A DNA stretch of 24,090 nucleotides from CAZBGL01 sp964491375 (GTDB taxonomy: Bacteria > Desulfobacterota > Deferrisomatia > Deferrisomatales > Deferrisomataceae): positions 1 through 24,090 of the forward strand of contig CAZBGL010000151.1 of NCBI GenBank assembly GCA_964491375.1. Direction: 5' to 3'. Each line of letters opens with the position of its first letter. Position 1 is the first letter of the stretch. The translations under genes and the position numbers were made by a program. The notes below the pieces were generated by a model. It saw only the letters and a program-made list of their open reading frames with translations. It did not search any database and was not told where the DNA came from. Below, piece after piece: positions 14,794-22,019 of this stretch.

Positions 14794-15533
14794 AGCTCCG
14801 GGCGGGATTCTTCGACTTCACGGGCTGCGAGGGGTGCCAGCTCGCGGTGCTCCACCTGGAGCAGGGGTTTCTGGACCTGACCGCCGTGATGGACGTGGTG
14901 GAGTTCCGCGAGGTCATGACCGCGAGGGGCGGGGAACTGGACGTGGCCTTTGTGGAGGGGAGCATCTCCAGCGCCGAGCAGGAGGCCCGGCTCCGGGACA
15001 TCCGCCGCCGGTCGCGGCTCCTTGTGGCGCTGGGGGCGTGCGCCGACACCGGCGGGGTGAACGCCCTCGCAGGAGCGCACGAACCTGCGGAACTGGCCCG
15101 CACGGTGTACGGATCCGACGCGCCGGTGCGGACGTTCGGATTCGGGCGTGCCCGCCCCGTGTCGGCGGTGGTGCGGGTGGACGCCAGGGTCCCCGGGTGT
15201 CCGGTGGACGGAGAGGAGTTCCTCCGGGTGCTCCAGGCCCTGGCCCTGGGGCGCATCCCCTTGTTGCCCGCGTACCCCGTGTGCGTCGAGTGCCGGCTCG
15301 CGGAGCTGCCGTGCGTGTTCGAGAAGGGCGAGCTGTGCCTCGGGCCCGTGGTGCGGGCCGGCTGCGGGGCCCGGTGTCCCGGGGGGGGTGACCGGTGCCG
15401 GGGATGCCGGGGCCTGGTGGACAATCCCCGGGAGTCGGCGTACCGGAACGTCCTCGAGGAGCACGGGCTCACCGAAGAGGACATGCTGGCCGAGTACCGG
15501 GTGTTCAACCTGAGCACCGGAGGGGGGCGGTGA
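14790..15533 (+). CDS. hydD: Group 3b-like [NiFe] hydrogenase small subunit (HydD-type)
   Basis: A 247-residue cytoplasmic small subunit with no signal peptide or membrane anchor. Proximal [4Fe-4S] ligands are C13 and C16 (TGCEGCQ), C84 (GACADTGG) and C137 (PGCPVDG). Eight further Cys (165, 168, 175, 183, 192, 196, 203, 206) suit two more [4Fe-4S] clusters, the group 3 pattern rather than group 1. The GTG start overlaps the preceding TGA (GTGA) behind GAGAGGCGG, and its own TGA overlaps the GTG of the large subunit, so the three structural subunits are translationally linked. It conducts electrons between the NiFe site and the HydBG protein. Confidence 0.9.
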   Translation: MKLRAGFFDFTGCEGCQLAVLHLEQGFLDLTAVMDVVEFREVMTARGGELDVAFVEGSISSAEQEARLRDIRRRSRLLVALGACADTGGVNALAGAHEPAELARTVYGSDAPVRTFGFGRARPVSAVVRVDARVPGCPVDGEEFLRVLQALALGRIPLLPAYPVCVECRLAELPCVFEKGELCLGPVVRAGCGARCPGGGDRCRGCRGLVDNPRESAYRNVLEEHGLTEEDMLAEYRVFNLSTGGGR

Positions 15534-16855
15534 GGCTCGAGGTCCGGCACCTCACCCGCATCGAGGGCCATGCCCACCTGGTGGTGGACGACCGTAACGG
15601 GGAGCTCCTGGAGTGCCGGCTGGAGGTCGTGGAGGCGCCGCGGTTCTTCGAGGCGATCCTGAGGGGCCGGCATTACCGGGACGTGGCGCCCCTGGTATCG
15701 CGCATCTGCGGGGTGTGCTCCAACGCTCACACCCTGGTGTCGCTCGCCGCCACCGAGGCCGCCCTGGGCGTGGAGGTGAGCGAGCAGACCCGGGACCTTC
15801 GTCGTCTCCTGGGCTGCGGCGAGATCCTCCAGAGCCACCTGCTCCACCTGTACTTCATGGCCGCCCCGGACTATCTGGGCACGGGCAGCATTTTCCCCCT
15901 GGATCGCCGCCGGCGCGACCTGCTGACCCGGGCCCTCCGGCTGAAGCGGGTCGGCACCGAGTTGTGCCGGGTGGTGGGGGGACGGCCCATACACCCTGTC
16001 ACCCCGCGGGTGGGCGGCTTCGCCTCCGTGCCCGAACCCTCGGACCTGCGGGCCGTGCGGAACCGTCTGGTGCAGGCGCTTCCCGACCTGGAGGCCACGG
16101 TGGACCTGGTGGCCGGGTTCGAGTTCCCCCGGCTCGAGCAGCCGGCGGAGTGCCTGAGCCTCGCCCCGGGCGAGGGCTACCCCCTGACCGGAGACCGGAT
16201 CGTCTCCAGCGCGGGAGGCGACGTGGCGGTGTGCGCCTACCGTGAGATGATCGAGGAGTACGTGGTGGACCGCGCCACGGCCCGGTTCGCCCGCACCGCC
16301 CGGGGGCCGTACCGGGTGGGCCCCCTGGCCCGGCTCGCCAACGGCTTCGACCGGCTCGCGCCCATGGCGGCGCGGGTGGCCGAGGCCCTGGGGGTCTCTC
16401 CCGGCACCGCGAACCCCTACCGGATCGTCGCGGCGCGCCTGGTGGAAGTGGTGCACTGGGTGGACGAGGCGATCCGGCTGATCGACCGCCTTCTGGTCCG
16501 GGGGGTGCGCCCGGAACCCCCGGCCGAACCCGCCACGGCCGGGGGGCGTGCCGTGGCCGCCGTCGAGGCCCCGCGGGGACTGTTGCTCCACGCCTACGAG
16601 TACGACCGCAGCGGCCGGATCGTGCGGGCCGAATGCATCATCCCTACGGCCCAGAACTTGGCCCGCATCGAGGCCGACCTGCGGGCCGCGGTCCTCCGGT
16701 TCCGGGGCGGGGACAGGGAGGCGCTCTCCCGCCGGCTCCAGACCCTGGTGCGGGCCTACGACCCCTGCATCAGTTGCGCCACCCACCGGGTGACCGTGGA
16801 GTTCGCCGGGCAGGGGGAGGGGAGAACGCAGAGGTCGGTGTTGCCGCCCGCGTGA
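15530..16855 (+). CDS. hydA: Group 3b-like [NiFe] hydrogenase large subunit (HydA-type)
   Basis: A 441-residue cytoplasmic catalytic subunit, shorter than the group 1 large subunits, as usual for group 3. Ligand pair L1 is C60/C63 (RICGVCSNAH) and L2 is C413/C416 (DPCISCATH). The TRIEGH motif lies at the N-terminus. After H419 there is a 22-residue tail; the first residues (RVTVEF) look family-like, while the last codons SVLPPA and the stop lie inside a copy of the dispersed repeat. Either all of it is removed as the maturation extension or the tail was lengthened by the repeat. GTG start overlaps the preceding TGA, with GGAGGGG upstream. No dedicated protease gene adjoins it. Confidence 0.92.
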   Translation: MRLEVRHLTRIEGHAHLVVDDRNGELLECRLEVVEAPRFFEAILRGRHYRDVAPLVSRICGVCSNAHTLVSLAATEAALGVEVSEQTRDLRRLLGCGEILQSHLLHLYFMAAPDYLGTGSIFPLDRRRRDLLTRALRLKRVGTELCRVVGGRPIHPVTPRVGGFASVPEPSDLRAVRNRLVQALPDLEATVDLVAGFEFPRLEQPAECLSLAPGEGYPLTGDRIVSSAGGDVAVCAYREMIEEYVVDRATARFARTARGPYRVGPLARLANGFDRLAPMAARVAEALGVSPGTANPYRIVAARLVEVVHWVDEAIRLIDRLLVRGVRPEPPAEPATAGGRAVAAVEAPRGLLLHAYEYDRSGRIVRAECIIPTAQNLARIEADLRAAVLRFRGGDREALSRRLQTLVRAYDPCISCATHRVTVEFAGQGEGRTQRSVLPPA

Positions 16856-16890
16856 ACGACTGGTGTGCTCGGGAGGCGATCGCCGCCAGG
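16834..16890 (-). repeat. Truncated copy (C) of the dispersed repeat, overlapping the end of hydA
   Basis: TCGGTGTTGCCGC, then CGCGTGAACGACTGGTG-GCTCGGGAG-CGA, matches copy B (about 17233-17303) almost exactly after a deletion of roughly 20 bp. The TGA of hydA is within the conserved CGCGTGAACGAC block. It is in the same orientation as copy B. Confidence 0.6.
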
Positions 16891-17192
16891 CCTCCCGGCC
16901 CTTTCGCGGCTCCGGGCCCCGGGCGGCGCCCACCCGAGTCCCCGTTGCGGCTGTGGCGATCCTTGCGCGACACGATGGAACGCCCGTTGCGCCGGGATGA
17001 GGGCCCCGGGGGCCGCGGCTTCGGAGGCCGCGAAGTCCGGTATCCTGTTTCGCCGCGGCACCGTGCCGTTGGCGAACCGCTCACCGAACCGCGGGAGGGG
17101 CGATGCCGGAGGGAGACGGGAGGGGCCGCGGCGACTGTAGGTGGCGCGGCCTTCGCGTCGCCGCGCCCCCCGGGTTCGGGCACGGGTGTGGG

Positions 17193-17395
17193 ATGCCGCC
17201 CGGGGGCCCGTCTCCGCTTGCGGTCACGGCCTCGGTGTTGCCGCTCGGAGACCCTTGTGCCGCTCGCGTGAACGACTGGTGAGCTCGGGAGACGACGGCG
17301 TTTGGCCTTCCGACCGCTCGCGCGGATCCGAGCCCCCGGCGATCGCGCACGTGCTCCCTCTCCTTCCACCGTGGGGAGAGGGCCGGGGTGAGGGG
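17193..17395 (-). repeat. Dispersed intergenic repeat, copy B with adjoining hairpin (inverted relative to copy A)
   Basis: Reverse complement aligns with 178-332 (core, 17193-17350). The adjoining CCCTCTCC...GGGGAGAGGG hairpin (17356-17382) corresponds to 131-177. Thus a hairpin-core unit of about 200 bp is present twice in opposite orientation, roughly 17 kb apart, flanking the liv, hydrogenase 1 and hydrogenase 3 block. Confidence 0.65.
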
Positions 17396-17405
17396 GGCCA
17401 GAATT

Positions 17406-17428
17406 CAGAAGACAGGTCCTGTCTTCTG
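17406..17428. repeat. 23-bp near-perfect palindrome
   Basis: CAGAAGACAGG (17406-17416), one base, then its exact complement CCTGTCTTCTG (17418-17428). A related but broken sequence (AGACGACAGGAGACGGG...CCTGTCCTC) lies at about 434-474 beside copy A, in the inverted sense, suggesting it belongs to the same dispersed element. Confidence 0.6.
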
Positions 17429-17540
17429 TCGTTTGACTTCTGACACCTGAGAGGGGGGAGAGGGAACATCGTGTGCGGTCGCCGGTCCTTCGCCGGCAGT
17501 CCCTCTCGATGGGCCGGCCGTGTCCCATTTTGAAGCATCA

Positions 17541-17557
17541 TGTATCGAATCGAGACA
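17541..17557. promoter_or_regulatory. 17-bp dyad, candidate activator site of hydrogenase 2 promoter
   Basis: TGTATCGAATCGAGACA is a symmetric TGTnTCGAnTCGAnACA element. It lies about 100 bp before the sigma-54 -24 element at 17659, the usual distance for an enhancer-binding protein site. Regulator 2, in the neighbouring operon, is a candidate binder; this is inference. Confidence 0.4.
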
Positions 17558-17658
17558 ACCCGGAGTCGCAACGACCCCTGACCGCCCCGTCCGCCGGGGC
17601 ACCCCGCCCCTTTTCAAACCTTGGTTCCTTCCCCATGAACCGGCCTGCTGCGGCGGAA

Positions 17659-17675
17659 AGGCACGGAGTTTGCTC
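17659..17675 (+). promoter_or_regulatory. Sigma-54 (-24/-12) promoter of hydrogenase 2 operon
   Basis: AGGCACGGAGTTTGCTC matches TGGCACG-N4-TTGCW at all but the first base, with exact GG-N10-GC spacing. It is the best sigma-54 match in the window. Transcription would begin near 17686, leaving a leader of about 120 nt before the small-subunit ATG. Confidence 0.72.
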
Positions 17676-17808
17676 AACGCCCCCGCCTGGGTTTTTCGGC
17701 CCCGACCCGGCCCGCCCGTGCTCCAAAACGGCACACGCGTGCGTGCAGGGGCGCGGCCGGGGGGGCGCGGTTCCGGAAACACCTTTTCGCTGCGGGGAAG
17801 GACGAACC

Positions 17809-18921
17809 ATGAGCTGCGAGAGAACGTCTTCGGATGCGTGTTCCATGGAACAGTACCTCGAGGCCCACGGGGTGGACCGGCGCGCGTTCCTGCGGTTCTG
17901 CGCCGGTATCGCGGCCACGTTGGGGCTTCCGGCCCCGTTCGCCCGGAAGGTGGCCGCGGCCATCGGCCGGGACGACCGGCCGGCGGTGATCTGGCTGCAC
18001 CTGCAGGAGTGCACGGGCGACACCGAGTCGCTGCTCCGGGCGTCCCGGCCCACCGTGGACGAGCTCGTGCTGGACTACCTGTCCATCGACTACCACGAGA
18101 CCATCATGGCTGCGGCCGGGCACCAGGCCGAGGAGGCCCGCCGGAAGACCCTGGAGACGTACCGGGGACGCTACATCGCGGTGGTGGAGGGGGCTGTGCC
18201 CACCGCCAACGGCGGGGCATACGGGTGCATCGGCGGACGCTCCATGGTGGAGGTCGCCAGGGAGGTGTGCGGCAACGCGGCGGTGACGATCTGCGTGGGG
18301 TCGTGTTCGGCCTTCGGCGGGATCCAGGCGGCCGCACCCAACCCCACCGGTGCCAGGGGCATCATGGACCTGGTGCCCACGGCCACCGTCGTGAACCTTC
18401 CGGGGTGCCCGGTGAACACGTCCAACCTCACGGCCACCATCGCCCACGTGCTCACCTTTGGGTCTCCCCCCCGTCTCGACCGGTTCAAGCGCCCCCTGTT
18501 CGCCTACGGAAAACGCATCCACGACAACTGCGAGCGCCGGGGGCACTTCGACGCGGGGCAGTTCGTGGAGGCGTGGGGCGACGAGGGGCACCGCAAGGGG
18601 TGGTGCCTGTACAAGATGGGTTGCAAGGGCCCGGAGTCGTTCCACAACTGCCCCACCGTGCGGTGGAACGACGGGCTGGCGTGGCCGGTGGGTGCGGGGC
18701 ACCCGTGCGTGGGGTGCTCCGAGCCCGGGTTCTGGGACTCGATGAGCCCGTTCTACGGGCGGCTGCCGGACGTTCCGGGGGTGGGGGTGGAGGTCACGGC
18801 CACGAAGGTGGGACTCGGCCTCACCGCGGCCACGGCCGGCACCCTGGCCGTGCACGCCCTGATGAAGACCGCCCAGCTCAAGTCCAAGAACGGGGGGCGT
18901 GAGAACGAAGGGGAAGATTGA
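17809..18921 (+). CDS. [NiFe] hydrogenase 2 small subunit with Cys-to-Asp proximal cluster change
   Basis: A 370-residue group 1 small subunit, similar overall to HybO/HyaA types. Tat motif DRRAFLRF is at 23-30. Proximal cluster positions: C68, then D71 where the second Cys of CTGC should be (CTGD, codon GAC at 18019-18021), C166 (GSCSAFGG) and C200 (PGCPVN). Distal ligands H238, C241, C266, C272 and medial C281, C300, C303 are intact. Extra Cys at 140, 154 and 162 lie in the same half of the protein. A weakly hydrophobic segment at about 334-350 is a candidate membrane anchor. ATG 17809 is supported by GGGGAAGGA at 17794-17802; the frame stays open far upstream, but no start there has a ribosome-binding site. 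First gene of the hydrogenase 2 operon, behind a sigma-54 promoter. Confidence 0.92.
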   Translation: MSCERTSSDACSMEQYLEAHGVDRRAFLRFCAGIAATLGLPAPFARKVAAAIGRDDRPAVIWLHLQECTGDTESLLRASRPTVDELVLDYLSIDYHETIMAAAGHQAEEARRKTLETYRGRYIAVVEGAVPTANGGAYGCIGGRSMVEVAREVCGNAAVTICVGSCSAFGGIQAAAPNPTGARGIMDLVPTATVVNLPGCPVNTSNLTATIAHVLTFGSPPRLDRFKRPLFAYGKRIHDNCERRGHFDAGQFVEAWGDEGHRKGWCLYKMGCKGPESFHNCPTVRWNDGLAWPVGAGHPCVGCSEPGFWDSMSPFYGRLPDVPGVGVEVTATKVGLGLTAATAGTLAVHALMKTAQLKSKNGGRENEGED

Positions 18922-18963
18922 TCCGCCCACATCCGGAACGAGCAGGAAGGGAGAGGAGTTCCC

Positions 18964-20685
18964 ATGGGCAACAAGATCGTGATCGATCCGGTGACCCGCA
19001 TCGAGGGGCACCTGCGCATCGAGGCCAAGGTGGAGGACGGGGTCATCACCGACGCCTGGGTGGTGGGCACCATGTGGCGGGGCATCGAGAAGATCCTTCG
19101 GGGCCGCGACCCCCGGGAGGCCTGGTACTGGACCCAGCGGTTCTGCGGGGTGTGCACCACGGTCCACGCCATCGCGTCGGTCCGGGCCGTGGAGAACGCG
19201 GTGGGGATGCAGGTCCCCCTGAACGCCGAGCTCATACGCAACCTGATCATGGGGGTCCAGCACGTGCAGGACCACGTGGTGCACTTCTACCACCTGCACG
19301 CCCTGGACTGGGTGGACATCGTGTCGGCCCTGGAGGCCGACCCGGCCGAGGCCGCGCGGATCGCCCAAGGCCTTTCGGACTGGCCCACCCACTCCCGCAC
19401 GCACTTCGAGGCCGTGCAGAAGCGGTTGCGGGCCTTCGTGGGCACGAAGCGGCTGGGCCCCTTTGCCAACGCCTACTGGGGACACCCGGCCTACCGGCTG
19501 CCGCCCGAGGTGAACCTGATCGCCGTGGCCCACTACCTGGAGGCCCTGGACTGGCAGCGGGAGGTGATCAAGGTCCAGGCGATCCTGGGGGCCAAGAACC
19601 CCCACCCCCAGACGTTCGTGACGGGCGGGATGGCCGTGCCCGTGGACCCGGACGCCCAGAACGCCCTGAACGCGGACAAGCTGGCCCTGATCCGGGAGCT
19701 CCTGGTGCGGGCCCGGGAGTTCGTGGAAAAGGTCTACATCCCGGACCTGCTGGCCGTGGCCTCCTATTACAAAGAGTGGGCCGGGTACGGGGCCGGGGTG
19801 CAGAACTACCTGACCTTCGGCGACTTCCCCACGGCCGAGGGCCAGCCCCGGGAGGAGTACTGGCTCCGGCCGGGCCTGGTGCGCCGCGGCGAGTTTCCCC
19901 GGGCCGGGGTGCCGGAGGCCGCGGGCATCGCGGAGTACGTCGCCCGGTCGTGGTACCGGTACGAGGGGGGCGACCACCGGCCGCTTCGGCCGTGGGAGGG
20001 CCAGACCACTCCCCACTACACCGGCCCCCAGCCTCCCTACGGCGACACCTGGGTGAGCGAGGTGGACGACAAGTACTCCTGGGTCAAGGCCCCCCGGTAC
20101 GAGGACGAGCCCTTTGAAGTGGGCCCCCTGGCGCGGGTGGCGGTGGGGTACGCCCAGGGGCACCCCGAGATCTCCCCGGTGGTGGACCACGTGCTGCAGG
20201 TTCTGGATGTGCCGCCCGAGGCCCTGTTCTCCACCCTGGGGCGCACGGCGGCCCGGGGCATCGAGACCCTGGTCGTGAGCCGGAAGAACCTCGACTGGCT
20301 CGACAGGCTGGCCGAGAACATGGGGCGAGGGGACCTGCGGGTGGCCGACACCGACCTGTGGGAGCCGGACACCTGGCCGGCCGAGTGCGAGGGCGTGGGG
20401 TTCCACGAGGCGCCCCGGGGGACGCTCTCCCACTGGATCCGGATCCAGGACGGACGGATCGCCAACTACCAGGCCGTGGTGCCGAGCACGTGGAACGCCT
20501 CGCCCCGGGACGCGGCCGGCAAGAGGGGGCCCTACGAGGAGGCCCTCATCGGAACGCCGGTGGCCGACCCGGAAAAACCCCTGGAGATCCTGCGCACCAT
20601 CCACTCGTTCGATCCGTGCCTTGCGTGCGCGGTGCACGTGCTCGACGCCCGGGGCCGGGAGGTCACCCGGGTCCGCGTGCTGTGA
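18964..20685 (+). CDS. [NiFe] hydrogenase 2 large subunit
   Basis: A 573-residue catalytic subunit of a respiratory hydrogenase. TRIEGH is at 11-16, L1 is C61/C64 (RFCGVCTTVH, with Phe in place of the more usual Ile), and L2 is C552/C555 (DPCLACAVH). H558 is followed by a 15-residue tail for proteolytic removal. It is clearly paralogous to the hydrogenase 1 large subunit: shared HFYHLH(A/G)LDWVDIVSAL, LGPFANxYWG, YSWxKAPRY and STLGRTAAR blocks. The gene starts 42 bp after the small subunit behind a GGAAGGGAGAGGAG ribosome-binding region. It would be exported by the Tat pathway together with the small subunit and oxidise H2 in the periplasm. Confidence 0.95.
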   Translation: MGNKIVIDPVTRIEGHLRIEAKVEDGVITDAWVVGTMWRGIEKILRGRDPREAWYWTQRFCGVCTTVHAIASVRAVENAVGMQVPLNAELIRNLIMGVQHVQDHVVHFYHLHALDWVDIVSALEADPAEAARIAQGLSDWPTHSRTHFEAVQKRLRAFVGTKRLGPFANAYWGHPAYRLPPEVNLIAVAHYLEALDWQREVIKVQAILGAKNPHPQTFVTGGMAVPVDPDAQNALNADKLALIRELLVRAREFVEKVYIPDLLAVASYYKEWAGYGAGVQNYLTFGDFPTAEGQPREEYWLRPGLVRRGEFPRAGVPEAAGIAEYVARSWYRYEGGDHRPLRPWEGQTTPHYTGPQPPYGDTWVSEVDDKYSWVKAPRYEDEPFEVGPLARVAVGYAQGHPEISPVVDHVLQVLDVPPEALFSTLGRTAARGIETLVVSRKNLDWLDRLAENMGRGDLRVADTDLWEPDTWPAECEGVGFHEAPRGTLSHWIRIQDGRIANYQAVVPSTWNASPRDAAGKRGPYEEALIGTPVADPEKPLEILRTIHSFDPCLACAVHVLDARGREVTRVRVL

Positions 20686-20699
20686 ACAGGAGGTGACCC

Positions 20700-21425
20700 A
20701 TGCGGCGTGTCGCGGTGCGGGTGTGGGAGCTCCCGGTTCGGTGCTTCCACTGGGTCAACGTGGTGTCCATCGTCGTGCTGGGGCTCACCGGGGCCTACAT
20801 CCACTGGCCGTTTCTCGTCTCTCCTCGCACCGGGGAGCCGTTCCTGATGGGGTGGGCCCGGCTGCTCCATCTGGTGGCGGGGTGGGCCCTGGTGACCAGC
20901 CTGATCGGGCGGTTCTACTGGGGCTTCGTGGGCAACCGCTACGCCCGCTGGCGCGAGTTCTTCCCGTTCCTCACCCGGGAGGGCCGGCGCCGCATGGCCC
21001 GGGTGCTGCGGTACTACCTCCTCCTGGAGCCCCGGCTGCCGCCCCACGCGGGCCACAACGCCGTGGCGGCCACCGCCTATGCCGGGCTGTTCCTCGTGCT
21101 GCTGTTCCAGGTGTTCTCCGGGTTCGCCCTCTATGCCCAGTACGACCCCGGCGGGCTCGCGTACCGGCTCTTCGGATGGCTGTTCGATCTCGCCGCGAAC
21201 CGGTGGATCCGCCTGGGGCACTACTTCGTGGTGTGGATCGTGTGCGCCTTCGTGATCGTCCACGTATACGCCATGTGGATGTCCGACCTGGCCAACCGCG
21301 ACGGCACCTCGGGCAGCATGTTCAGCGGCTACAAGTACCTGGACGCTCTTGACGCGCCCCGAGGCTCCGGCGGCGGCAAGGCAGACCGGCCCAAGGCCCC
21401 ACGGCCGGGTTCCGTGAAGGGGTGA
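20700..21425 (+). CDS. hyaC: [NiFe] hydrogenase 2 cytochrome b subunit
   Basis: A 241-residue HyaC/HupC-family diheme cytochrome b that links the hydrogenase to quinone. Four membrane segments are visible (about 17-37, 55-75, 122-145, 172-193). Candidate heme ligands are H17, H57, H174 and H188, with FSGYKYLDAL near the C-terminus as in the family. It differs from the hydrogenase 1 partner in most positions, so the two are not recent copies. AGGAGGTG lies just before the ATG, 14 bp after the large subunit. The charged, Pro/Gly-rich C-terminal tail after residue 218 has no apparent function. Confidence 0.92.
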   Translation: MRRVAVRVWELPVRCFHWVNVVSIVVLGLTGAYIHWPFLVSPRTGEPFLMGWARLLHLVAGWALVTSLIGRFYWGFVGNRYARWREFFPFLTREGRRRMARVLRYYLLLEPRLPPHAGHNAVAATAYAGLFLVLLFQVFSGFALYAQYDPGGLAYRLFGWLFDLAANRWIRLGHYFVVWIVCAFVIVHVYAMWMSDLANRDGTSGSMFSGYKYLDALDAPRGSGGGKADRPKAPRPGSVKG

Positions 21426-21497
21426 GGCGTGACGCGGACGAGGAGAGGAGGGCACCGTGCCCCCCGGGAGGCCCTGCGTGGTGGCAGGACGTGACAG

Positions 21498-22019
21498 ATG
21501 ACGCGTCCCCGGATTCTCGTCCTCGGCCTGGGCAACCGGCTCATGGCCGATGACCGGGCCGGTCTCGAGGCGCTCGCGCTTCTGTTCCGCACGTACCGGC
21601 TGCCCGCCGGGGTGGACCGTATGGACGGGGGCACCCTGGGGCTGGACCTTCTGGCCCACATCCACGGCTACCCCGCCGTGCTGGTGCTCGACTGCATCGT
21701 GGCCGGAAGATCTCCGGGCACGGTGCTGCGGCTGGACGGCGCGGGCGTGCCGGCCGTGCTCGGAGGGCACGTGTCGCCCCACCAGGCCGGCCTGGCGGAT
21801 CTGCTGGCGGCCCTTGAGCTGCTGGGGCGCGTGCCCGAGCGGTTTGCCGTGGTCGGTGTGGAGCCCCTGACGGTGGATCCGGGACTGGACCTGTCCGAAC
21901 CGGTGCGGGCGGCCCTTCCCCTCATGGTCCGGGAGGCGGCCCGGGTGCTCCGGGAGTGGGGAGTGGAGGTCACCCCGGCGGAGGCTCACGCGGCCTTTGC
22001 GGCGCGCACCCTCCGGTAG
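21498..22019 (+). CDS. hyaD: [NiFe] hydrogenase 2 maturation endopeptidase
   Basis: A 173-residue M52-family protease. It has GLGNRLMADDRAG (acidic D19; the Gly after DD is Arg), D65 in LVLDCI and H95 in SPHQAGL, the three positions that sense nickel in the large subunit. It should cut the 15-residue tail of the hydrogenase 2 large subunit. ATG 21498 follows GGCAGGA at 21483-21489. Unlike the hydrogenase 1 arrangement, no terminator separates it from the cytochrome gene. Its last 34 nt overlap the 3' end of the convergent TVP38-like gene. Confidence 0.9.
   Translation: MTRPRILVLGLGNRLMADDRAGLEALALLFRTYRLPAGVDRMDGGTLGLDLLAHIHGYPAVLVLDCIVAGRSPGTVLRLDGAGVPAVLGGHVSPHQAGLADLLAALELLGRVPERFAVVGVEPLTVDPGLDLSEPVRAALPLMVREAARVLREWGVEVTPAEAHAAFAARTLR

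Larger units (their letters stand above)
16856..17540. other. Non-coding region between hydrogenase 3 and hydrogenase 2 (repeat-rich part)
   Basis: No credible gene is seen on either strand; the open frames here lack ribosome-binding sites and recognisable protein sequence and appear to reflect GC bias. The stretch contains repeat copies C and B, their GC-rich hairpin, and a 23-bp palindrome. Positions 16891-17185 hold only GC-rich sequence with weak dyads (for example around 17013-17035) and nothing I can name. Confidence 0.6.

Noticed and set aside
17473..17808. N-terminal extension of the hydrogenase 2 small subunit by 112 residues
   Set aside because: The extension would overlap the sigma-54 promoter and the dyad and lacks a ribosome-binding site. 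The ATG at 17809 has a good one and gives a normal Tat signal.
16856..17808. Small genes, tRNA or CRISPR in the 950-bp gap
   Set aside because: No tRNA-like cloverleaf, no regularly spaced repeats, and no open frame with a ribosome-binding site and protein-like sequence; repeats and promoter elements explain what is visible.
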